Assembly: GCF_000247695.1 (NCBI RefSeq)
Contig: NW_004624730.1
Location: 37,629,503-37,693,502 of the forward strand
Length of the DNA stretch: 64,000 bases
Direction: 5' to 3'
Source of the DNA: Heterocephalus glaber
Taxonomy: Eukaryota > Chordata > Mammalia > Rodentia > Bathyergidae
A program made the translations under genes and the position numbers. A model generated the notes under the pieces. The model saw only the letters and a program-made list of their open reading frames with translations, searched no databases and was not told the origin of the DNA. Positions 1 to 10,100 of this stretch are shown in pieces. How positions within the stretch are numbered: the stretch's first letter is position 1; each line of letters begins with the position of its first letter.

Positions 1-20
1 ACACACACACACACACACAC
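1..20. repeat. (AC)n microsatellite, cut by the window edge
   Basis: Pure AC dinucleotide repeat from base 1; its true length is unknown. Confidence 0.95.
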
Positions 21-961
21 TTGAACTAGGTCTAACTCATCTAGGTTACTAACATCAATATCACATGAATTCTGACTGTATCTACTTGATTACTCATTAG
101 CTAAATCTAACACATCTAATGACTTTTTCCTGTCTTATAAGCCACTGCATATTCATTAATACTTAACAGATTTTATGAGTTTCATCTATCCTATCCTATT
201 TATTTTTCTTGTTCTTCCATAGCAGAATTGGATACAGCACTCTCAAGAATCACAGTAAAGCCCTTACAAAACCTTTTAGAAAAGCCACTCCCACACTGAT
301 CCAGCCTCTCTGGTCCTACTCCAGCCAGCCTTCTTGCCCAAGGGGTCTTAACCTCCAGCTGCTTCCTTAAGGACCTAGTCAAGCTCACCCACTCAGCTCA
401 TCTGTGCTTCTGCATCTTACCCATCTCCAGTAAGGGCTTCTTCCTTACTCAACATTTTTTTGTAATTTGACTCATAATATCTTCTGTTCCAAGATGGAAT
501 GAACACCTGCCAGATGTTCTTGATCCAGTTCTCCCAGCACCTGGCCCTACCACCATCGCTTTCTCCCTCTCCCTTGCTGCTTCTCTGCTGCTTGCCTCTT
601 CAACAGCCACATCAGCAACCTCTCTGATTCTGTTGTATACTCAAGCTACCATCCTAATTTTCTGATTCATCTGCAGACTTCTTTAATTCAGTCCCATAGT
701 TTCTTAACCACAACCACCTGGCTACCTCCCCTAACACACTACTCCCAAAATTATTTCCTAAGGGTAACTCGTGACTCCTCATAATGAAAAGCTCCTGTTT
801 GTTTTCCTCCTCCTCTTCCCTGCAGCATTTGAAACAATCAGGCTCAGTCAGCAGCCTCTGTCTCCTTGACCCCTGCTATATTAGTTTTCACCTTCCTCTC
901 ACCCTGTTGACCACATCTCCTTTTCATTTTCTCACCCTCAAAATGTGGGCTTTCAACCACA

Positions 962-1425
962 TATTAGTTTTCTATTTCTGTGATGACAAATCATCCCAAA
1001 TTTAGTGGCTTAAATCAACACAAAGTTATTGTGTAACAGTTATGGAAGCCAGAAGTCTGAAGTGAGTCTTGCTGGGTTCAACGTGTTGGCTGGGCTGCAT
1101 TCCTGCAGGACGCTCTAAGGAAAACTCACTCCCTTGCCTCTTCCACCTTTTACAGGCTGCTCACCTCTCTTTGCTGGTGACCTCTCCCTCCATCTTTAAA
1201 GCCAACAATATTGGACTAGTTTTCTCATACTACCCAATGTCTAGTTCTTCTTCTTGGAACTTATGAAAAATTATTACATTGAGCTCACCTGAGTAGCTCA
1301 GGGTACTTTCCTCACCTCAAGGTCAGCTGGTTAACAACCTTATAGCCCGCCATGTGGGGATTAGGATGTGGATATTTGTCAGGGAAGGCAGGAGCATTAT
1401 TGTGTCTACCATAGTGATGTTTTTG
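962..1425 (-). mobile_element. MaLR-type solo LTR (MLT1/MST-like), degraded
   Basis: The + strand reads like the reverse complement of a mammalian-apparent LTR 3' end: the typical TTAGTTTTCTATTTCTG opening, then AGTGGCTTAAATCAACAC, and a final GGGGATTAGGATGTGGA-type motif near 1360. There is no internal coding region. The family name is from memory of the pattern. Confidence 0.6.
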
Positions 1426-1920
1426 TTTCTCTTTAGTTCTTTCTTTACAGTCTTCCTTTTTAATTTTTCCATTTCTGTAGAACCAACTACCTTTTTTGTA
1501 CAAAAGATTCCCAAATTCTTTCAACCTGAATTTTCTCTTACCTCAATTTCTTTTTGCACCATAGACTGAGAACTTTATGGTGAAAAATTAAAAGCCTCTT
1601 TACTACCCCTCAACCCTTCAGAATCAGTTCCTCCTCCTAACTTCCTTATTTCTTTTGATGCTACCAGTTTTATACCAATGGTGGTCTTGAAACTTCAGCT
1701 CCTTCTCTGGTTCACCTCCATACTGTGTCACTATCTCAATATTTCTTCAGCATCTTAAAATGCATCCAGTCCTTTCCCTTCCATCCCCATCCTTCCATCC
1801 CCATGATCACTTCCATCCTTCAGGCCTCTCTTTATTCCTTAGATAGTTGCTGTTCCCTTTAATTAGGGGAGGAAAAAAATCCATTTCTGTTTAATTCCTG
1901 AATACCTATGAGCTATTTTA

Positions 1921-2032
1921 TATATATATATTTTTTGTTGTTTGTTTGTTTGTTTTTGGTACCGGGGATTGAACTCGGGTCCTTGCGCTTGCACAGCAGG
2001 GAGCGAAACCACTGAGCTAAATCTCTGGCCCC
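1921..2032 (-). mobile_element. ID SINE (tRNA-Ala derived) with perfect 17-bp target duplication
   Basis: The reverse complement shows the ID body (GGCCAGAGATTTAGCTCAGT, then the A-tail). On the + strand the T-rich tail comes first. The 17-bp direct repeat ACCTATGAGCTATTTTA flanks it at 1904-1920 and 2033-2049, marking a fairly recent insertion. Confidence 0.93.
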
Positions 2033-2149
2033 ACCTATGAGCTATTTTAGATGTTACTCCTATTTTGTCTTGTAACAAGGAATAAACATCCTTAGTTTGT
2101 AGATGAGGAAAAGGAGGCAAGGAGAACCGAGGTAACTCTCTGAAGATCA

Positions 2150-2330
2150 TGTTGATTTATTCATTCATTTAAAATATTTATTGAGAGCCTATTATATTAC
2201 AAGTACTATTTTAGATGCTAAGGGCATAGCATGGAATAAACCAACAAAAACCCAAGTTCTAAGGAAACTTCATAAATCTAGACCTAGAAAAGACAGACAT
2301 TAAAGAGGTAAACAACCAAATGAACATTAC
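2150..2330 (-). mobile_element. L2/MIR-like fragment
   Basis: TTCATTCATTT followed by ATTTATTGAGAGCCTATTAT and a GGAATAAACCAACAAAA stretch resembles the reverse complement of an L2-type 3' end. Old and diverged. Confidence 0.5.
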
Positions 2331-3555
2331 AGTATTGTACTCTCCTGCTTCACCATGACTAAGAGTTCTCTTCCTCTTTTTAATTAATTCCTAGTGAGCA
2401 AACACACAAAATCTCTTTAGAGCCACTTAAATCATTCTTTATTTTGTATAGTAATTTGTGTACTGCCTTATTTCTTTACCAGACTGCTCAAGAGCAGAAA
2501 CACTACTTCACATGGCACAATAAGAATTTGTTTCAGCTACTAGGTCACAAGAATCAAGGGAGTTCCTGGGGGGAAAATATTGTGAACTGTGAAACATTTT
2601 CAAAGATATATTGCTGTAGATGATATCATATGTGTTGGTGCAACAATAGTGGTAACTCATTGTTTTTTGACTGGGGCATTCAGATACTAGTTTTCTCTAA
2701 TAGTCACTAACGGTTTTCCTCACAATTCCCTTTCTGTCAATGCCGTATAAAGTTGCACAACTTAAAGCTATGTACCTGCCCTCCTAATTTCCTGAAGAAA
2801 AGCTTACAAGTTGCAGCATATGATATTGACTTCCTTATTCAACTCCCGTCTCCAATACTTCATTTATAAATATTTTCAAATGGAAATTTTTTTCACAAAT
2901 GCCAATTAACACACCACTCAGATTCTACAGTTGATGTTTTACTAATCTTGCCTTTTTATAGCTTACTAGTGACCTTTCCCTCTACTAGTCCATCAGTTCA
3001 CCTCATTGATTTGATGCATCTCCTAGTAAATTGCAAATATCAGTAAATGTTCCTCTACATACTTTAGCCTTCATATCATTAGAGTTCATAGTTTACTAAC
3101 TAGTTCTTTTTAATCTTTAGAGGTAAATTTTATATATAATGAAAGGTGCAAACCTTAAATATGAATACCTGAGTTTCTACATCTATATACTTATGTGCGC
3201 CAAACACACAAACAACTCAAAAAGCTCATGCAAGGAAGTTTCCCATGCGTCTTCCAGGTTAGTCTCTGATCCCAATAATTCACTTTTGAAACTCTATGCT
3301 GAGAACATGCTAATTGTCATAACTGAAAAATTATTTTCTGGATTTAAAGACATGATAGTTTATATGGTGGCAGAAACAGGAGCAATATCCAAGTCAGGAA
3401 ATACTCTAATTTTTCTTCCTTTAAAACTTACCTTGAATTCACATTTAGGTCAAAGCACACTGCAACCTCACTCTTACTTGGTAGATTTTGGTTTGAGCTT
3501 ACTGTGGCTCAGTCACAGGGAGTTATTTCTTCAAATCTGGTGAGCCTCCTTTTGC

Positions 3556-3905
3556 ATTTGTCTTGGTTTACTTATGCTGTTAAAACAAAATACCATAGCC
3601 TGAATGACTTACAAACAACACCAAATTTATTGCTCATTGTTCTGGAAGCTTGGAAATCACAAATGAAAGCACCTGCAGATCCATTGCCTAGTGAGATTCC
3701 TGGTTTATGTCATCTTCTCACTATACTGATAGAAAGGGCTAGGCAGCTCCCTCCTATCTCTTTTATAAGGACATGAATCCTATTCATGAGGGCTCTGCCT
3801 TCATGACTTAATCCGCACCCAACAACCCCATCTCCTACCACCATTACATTGGAGGTTAGGTTTCACTATAAGAATTTTGAGGGGTAGAGTCAGACAACAG
3901 CAGCA
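3556..3905 (-). mobile_element. MaLR-type LTR (MLT1/MST-like)
   Basis: The + strand carries reverse-complement hallmarks of this LTR class: TTATGCTGTTAAAACAAAAT, CAAATTTATTGCTCATTGTT, TTATAAGGACATGAATCC, TTCATGAGGGCTCTGCC and CATTGGAGGTTAGG. Non-coding solo LTR. Confidence 0.75.
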
Positions 3906-4035
3906 CTGTTTGTTTTTTGTTTGTTTGAGATTAGAGTCTCACTGTGTTGTCCAGGCTAGCCTAAAACTTTCAATCCTTCTGCCTCAGCTTCTTGAATAGC
4001 TGGGATTACCTGCATGATCACCATGCCTGGCTATT
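3906..4035 (-). mobile_element. B1-type (7SL-derived) SINE
   Basis: T-rich tail, then TCTCACTGTGTTGTCCAGGC, TCAGCTTCTTGAATAGCTGG and ACCATGCCTGGC: the reverse complement of a B1/Alu-like monomer. Confidence 0.85.
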
Positions 4036-6998
4036 AGCAGCATCATTTTATGGAGCCCTTTCACTTGTTCACTTGGTATGACCCAGAAAACCATGTTTGT
4101 TTCTTTATATTCCTTACTTTGATATTTTTTTGTTGGTGATGGATATGCCACAATGTTCTTAGGCCTTAGTTTCCATATCTGAAAGTAACAGTGTTGGATG
4201 AAATGATCTCTTGAGGTCCTATTTAAATATAAAACTCAGTACTTTCACTGAAAAGGGAAGCCATGAAGACTTGAGATGAAAAGAAATCTCTCTGTTACAT
4301 GGACTGTGCTTAAAATAAAAAGTTCATTGATTTTTTCTTTTAGTAAAAAAATAAATATGAATGTAGCTGGGCAAATTGTTCTTGTTTAAATGTTCTTGGG
4401 ACAGATGGTTTTTGTTTAAAGTTTTTTGCACTGGCAAATCATAATTTAAGTTATAACACAAAGTCCTTTCCAATGAAGGAAAGGGCTCTCTTTATAGTCA
4501 TAAAGAGAAACCTGCTTGATCTATTCTTCTTTTTGTGTTTTTTATATCTCTGGGAAGGATTTTTTTGACAGGATTTGGGATACAACTGTCAGAAATGTGT
4601 TCTCCCAGAGCCACTTCTGAGTCACTTTCCACTATTTATGGAACAGCAACTGTGAAGAGTGGGATAATGTTTAGACTTTCTTTTTAACAACACATGATAA
4701 ATGTCTTTAGGAGCTTATATAATATATCCCAGAGCCCTCAATTTTTTGAAGAAAACAGAGCTAAAAGTGGCTTTTTAAGGTTTGTACAGCTTGGAAGCAT
4801 GTTTCCGAGTGTTCAGATTTATAGACTGGGGAACATGAGGCAGTAGATCGTCGATGTAGTCACTTAAGTAAAGTTTCAGCAGTCTTTGAAGTTAGAGCTG
4901 TTCTGTCTTGGAAACTGGGATTGTGCCTTCTCTGCTAAACATGAGATTCCCATATCATCTTATCTACTATCACCTTTCCTTGCTCACAGTTGGGACTCCA
5001 GAATTTTCATTTGGTGATTGTATATATGGCAAGGCAGTCCTCAGAGAAATCTCTGTACCATGTAGATTACCCAGAAGAGAAGGGTGGAGCTTGAGGTGGA
5101 AGTATATTGTTTCCTTTCCCTGAAACATTTCTATCTTCTTTCCTACATCCTATATTAAGCAGACTGGTTATTCGGACCAGGCTTCTGCTTCATTCATCAA
5201 GCTGTCATTGTGTAGTAGGCTGAGGAGCAGCCTAGGAAGTCCTGCTCTTGGCACATGGCCCACCTTTCTCCTAGACTCAGAAAAGCTGTGAGCCTAGGGG
5301 ACATCTCTGCAGTGCTTTCCCCCTTGAACCTGGTACTGAAATTGGAGTCTGTGGGAACATCAGGGCTTGAGCCTTCCCTGAAACCTTTATTCTCCTAACA
5401 GAAAGTCTGAAATTCATGTGGATGTGAATGCATCAGTGACTTCAATTAAGGGAGTGGGCTTTTCTCCTGTTTGAGTCTCAAGTAACAAAAAATTAATAAT
5501 ATTTATAGAAGTAGTGTTTTTCTCTTTGCAAGAAACAGAAATGTTGTTATAAAATTAAAAATACACTACCAAATATTCATAGCACAAACTTATCCTTTCT
5601 TAAGAGAGTGCGTGATATAAAAATTTGTCAAACATGTTGATTTCATTTCTCAGGCTAAAGTAATTTTCTCTGTGTGTATCATAATGAAGACTGTGATTAT
5701 TGGTACTAGGAAGAGCTTTTGAAAAGACATATTGAAATAGTTTAAAATATTTTTCCGTTTCTTTTTTTATTTATTGAAATAGCTTAAAATATTATCTACT
5801 GATTTTTAAAATTTGGTGACTTAAATTCTGTCGCATTTTTATCGAGTACCATTTATGTGTTCAGGGACATTTTGTTAGGAAACAACAAAACCAATTGCCT
5901 GTGACAACTAAGGAATATAGATAAAGAAATATCATTTTATCAGAGTTTTTCCCCTAATTTTTTGTCATTAAGTTACTTTGAAGATATCTCTTAGAATGGC
6001 CTTGAAGCCACTCAGAAATTGACCCCAATTTTTCCCCCCAGAAGCATAGACGGTACAATTTGTATTTCCTTTAGTTATAACCTGCAAGTCCAGAATTCTT
6101 GCCTTTACTGTCTCTTAGGTAGGATGGTCTGTTTCAGGGATCATGTGTGCTGTATTGGTGGTGTTTATATAATAAAATCACAGCATTAACATATGCATGT
6201 AAAAAAAATTTTATTTGCAAATTAAAATCCAAATTTAGTTTTCATGAAAATAAATTATTCTGACCTTAATATTTTCATACGTCTCTCCCTAACAAATTAT
6301 AGGAATAGTTATTCTATCTTATTTCTGTTTGACTTAAAAGCAGTTGAGATTCAAAAATAAGCGGAAGTTCTAAAAAAAATTTAAATAATAATTTTTAATG
6401 AGTGAAGACCTTCCCTTCATAAAGTTGACAAATACTTCAAAAAACCCAGCTCTGAAAACAGCCTTTCATTATCAATATTCAGAATGGATTCTTTCCTTTT
6501 AGCATGTTAAAAGTTCTGAAATGATCTTTAAGGCCTCGTTTTTTGAATAAGCACCAACCAAGCAGCATTAATGGGCAGGAAGGATGATGCCGGAGGTTAG
6601 AAATGTTCAACTGCAACATTGATTTGTGTCTGTCTCTTTCCTTCTCCCTCGCTGGCCTTTTTCTCTTTAATGAGGACTAGAATGTTTCCACATCAGTTAA
6701 CTGCCTTCATAAAGCACCAGAAGGTCACACCAGCCCCAGACTGATCCTGTTCTTTGTGCCTATAATATAATTGGCTGATTGTGCGGGTGATGAGCCCGCC
6801 CCCTCCCCCAGCCCGGTCCTAGCTCCCTGTTCCAAGCCTGCCTCACTGGTTTCTGAGGAGCCGAGCTGCTGGGTGGCTGCGCGCTCACTCTCCGGCACAG
6901 GCAGTGCCACTGCGCAGGTTGATCAGCGAAACAGCATCCATTTTAATCTGCGGGGAGCCCCTGACTAACCCGGGCGTTCTCTCCGCGCCCGCCCTTGG

Positions 6999-7031
6999 AT
7001 GCTCCGCACTCTTCCTCCGCAGCCTCGCTGA
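6999..7031 (+). promoter_or_regulatory. Candidate 10-codon upstream ORF
   Basis: ATG at 6999 runs ten codons to TGA at 7029-7031 in the presumed 5'UTR. It is only relevant if transcription starts upstream of 6999. No homology is claimed. Confidence 0.35.
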
Positions 7032-7061
7032 GCAGTCCTGCTTTGGGGTCTGCGCCCTAGG

Positions 7062-7070
7062 ATGCACTGA
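7062..7070 (+). promoter_or_regulatory. Minimal upstream ORF (ATG CAC TGA) abutting the SCHIP1 start
   Basis: ATG at 7062 with A at -3 (C at +4), one sense codon, then TGA at 7068-7070. One base separates the stop from the SCHIP1 ATG at 7072. Such minimal uORFs can lower or tune initiation at the next AUG. Whether it acts depends on the transcription start lying 5' of 7062, which the promoter layout makes likely. Confidence 0.55.
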
Positions 7071-7071
7071 G

Positions 7072-7101
7072 ATGGTACATCAGGAGAACTGCTCGTACCA
7101 G
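7072..7101 (+). CDS. SCHIP1: SCHIP1 coding exon 1 (alternative first exon, residues 1-10)
   Basis: ATG at 7072 with G at -3 and G at +4 is a strong Kozak context. Ten codons ([10 protein letters not shown]) are followed by the consensus donor GTAAGA at 7102. The exon ends in phase 0, as needed to join the exon at 30639. The frame upstream is open back to a TAG at 6820 but contains no ATG, so 7072 is the first possible AUG start. A two-codon uORF ends one base before it. Confidence 0.93.
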
Positions 7102-10100
7102 GTAAGACTTAAAGCCTGATCTTGAGGCCGGCATCCTTTGGGAGAGGCCTTCCTCCTCCAAAGCAGCAGGTTGCCTCTTTCCGGATTTTCAAGGGATTTT
7201 TGCCATCCCCAGCATGGCTTCGGCCTTCATTGCATACAGTATCTGAATTGTAATTAGGCTTTCTGGGGAGTAATGGGGCAGAAAACACTGCTTCCTTGGC
7301 CTTTAAAGCGTTTGTGGAATCCATGGAGATGATGTGTGCTTTGCACATTCTGTATGTCTCTGCAATAAGAGGAACTGTTTTGAACTATAATTGAACTTAA
7401 GGGGATTCAGAGGAAAATCTGGTCAAAATTTGACATCGTTAGCATTGAAAAATGTAGGTCTTGCTCATTGCATAGTAAGTGAATTACTTTTCTTCTAGTT
7501 TTTAGGATAGTCTTTAAGAAAATTATGGAAATAGAAAGTCATAATTATTGATCTTAGACATTCTTGAAAAATCAGCCAGCATGCACTTGACATTTAAAGT
7601 TGCCCTTGTATGTCTTTATGAACTTATTTTTAGCAGTATGTTGTTTTAAACCTTAGTAAGAATATGCATTAAGATGCCACAAAGAAAAAAATTAATAAGA
7701 CATTTCAACTATGTGCTAATTTAGTATCTGGAGTTACGAATTAAACACTTAGACAGTTTCAAATGATCACTTCCCAAGTGTTTAATAACTCCTTCTTAGG
7801 ACTTGGACTGTTGAGGCAACACTGAAAGTATCCTCACTGTAAACAGCCAGCAAAAATTTCCTCAGACGAATTGCTCTTTGCAGCAGTAGGAATGACTAGT
7901 CCAGGTCTTGGGTAGTTAACATTGGGATATTACTCAACCAACCAAGTTTAGAAGCTCTAAGGAACCAATTCTCTACTTAACAATGCCTTTTCCTTGTGTG
8001 AGGTAGTTACCTGAGACAAGCAGGTGTTTCTCATAAGGTCAGATTTCACAGTGGTAAATGTATGCAAGCAGAATGGCACATTTCACCAGACTCAAGGCAG
8101 TGGTTTCTAGTTAGGTAAAACATGTCCATAAAATACATTTATATGCTTTTTCTCTGCTTAGTAATGGGAATTTAATAATTATAGGGATGTTTTCTAGTAT
8201 TCTCATTTTATAGGACACTTAGGTATATAGATCCTAAAAGTCAAGTTTTGTGCTTCACAGAGATTCTTTCCATGAGAAAGGATCAGAGATCCTGAGAAAA
8301 CAACCACACATCGCTCACACATAACACAGTGGTTAAGGGTGGGGAATGTCAGGCACCACAGAGACCCTAATCTATGGATGACATGGCTACCACTGCCAGA
8401 GATTAAATTACTGTAATAATTAAAAAAAATTTTCTTCTCTTGTCAGAGAAGCTATATAATTTATGTTTGAAGGGTAAGCTAATACAAGATTATTCTCTAT
8501 ATCTTTTCATTAGGCTGAACATGAAATTGTTTTTAGAGGGTAAAAAATGGGTCAAATATCAATTTAATCTGGAGATGACGGGGTTATGTTATCCTACTGC
8601 TTCTTCCAAAGGAAGATAAATTGATTTTATTTTATATGAACTGCAAAATATAACAGTGGCATTGTTTGTTTAATAGTTTTGAAGTATTTATTACTTATTT
8701 CCACAGTAAAACTGAGTGTTTTCAGTGGATAATGATAGGTAATAGACTGCATCACCGTGGAGCTTTGTAGTAGAACTACCTTCATGTGTTTGTTCCTTTG
8801 AAATGCTCTTCTTTATCTATAGCTCAGCAAAACAGAAACATTAACCTTGAAGTCAATTTTAATCCTACTTAGAAACCTTAGTTTTAGAACTCAGCTGGGA
8901 GCACATGTGATTGGATTCAGGAAAGGTGATTTCGCTAAATCCTTAGTTTGATGTTGTCTCAGTCACTGGTGATATGGACAGTTTGATTATATTTTTTAGA
9001 AACTGCCCCATTTTGATGAGGCCTTATTTATTTTTAAGAATGATAATGCAGCAGTTAAGGCAAATTCCTTCGGCTAGCATTTTTAGTGAGATGACAGAGT
9101 TTATTTGGAGAAATGATTCTTTTCCTCCTATAAATGGTACATACTAAGATTTCAGAGAAATCTTTCATGGAGTGACCATGAATGGAGTATTAGAGGCCAC
9201 CCCCCCCCCAAAGAAAACATTATATGCACATTTTGGTCAGCATAGAGATATATATTATTTACTACAGCTACTATCATTATCACTATAGCAATAATGTCTT
9301 TCTAACTGGTCTACCTAGCCTGATTTGGGCCCCTGCTCCATTCCATAGTCTACTTACCATGGTATCCAGAATAGCTTTTTTCCCTAAGCATTAGAAATCA
9401 AAGCAGGGCCTTTGCACTGAGCTGCATCCCCAGCCATTTTAAAATTTTTGAATTTGACATAGGGTCTTACTAAATCACTAAATTGTCCAAGCTGGGCTCA
9501 AACTTGCATTTATCCTGCCTCATTCTCAGAGAGTGCTGGAATTATAGGCCTGTGCCAACAAGCCCATCCAGAAAAGTTTCTAAAACCTAAGTCAGACCAT
9601 GACCTGCATCTCAAAATTTTAAGTTTATCACCCTGTTCAAAGTGTAAACCGAGATCTTTATAGGGCCAGGACGCCTCACATCAGATCATCCCTGTTTCCT
9701 CCCAAACTTTTCTCCTAACTTTGCTTGCTTCATTCCCCAGCCATGTAACTGAAATGGCCCTGCCCTTGCTGTTCCTTCTGCCTAGCATGGCTTCCCCAAC
9801 CCCCATGCATGTCAGGTGCTGGACTTAGTAAATATCTTTGTGTTTGGATATACTTATGCTAAAAGGTTGTTCACAGTTTATCTGAAAATCACATTCAACT
9901 GCTTGACCACTGAGGTATGCTCCCGGCCCTTTTCATTTATTTTTTATTTTAGAGAGGGACTGCTTAAGTTGCCCAGGCTGGCCTCAGATTTCTGATCCTC
10001 CTGCTTCACCTTCCTGAGTAGCTAGGATTACAAGCATGCACCACCACACTTAGCTCTTAATTTATCTTTTACTTAGCATTTATCATAGTACCATCTATCC

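Larger units (their letters stand above)
1..6754. other. Non-coding DNA upstream of the short-isoform promoter
   Basis: No exon recognised. Contents: a CA repeat at the very start, two MaLR-type LTRs on the minus strand (962-1425, 3556-3905), an ID SINE (1921-2032), an L2/MIR-like fragment (2150-2330) and a B1 SINE (3906-4035). The pyrimidine-rich 540-960 and 1425-1860 stretches could not be assigned. 4040-6750 looks unique and AT-rich. In an IQCJ-SCHIP1 readthrough transcript this would be intron. Confidence 0.7.
6755..7071 (+). promoter_or_regulatory. SCHIP1: Internal SCHIP1 promoter and 5'UTR of the MVHQ first exon
   Basis: This is the only clearly CpG-rich stretch of the window and lies immediately 5' of the first coding exon. 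It contains an AT-rich TATA-like run (6761-6770), an inverted CCAAT box (ATTGG, 6770-6774), a GC-box-like CCCGCCCCC (6795-6803) and many CpGs to about 7060. This fits a promoter driving the short isoform from inside the larger IQCJ-SCHIP1 unit. The transcription start cannot be fixed from sequence alone. Two short upstream ORFs lie inside (6999-7031 and 7062-7070). Confidence 0.7.
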
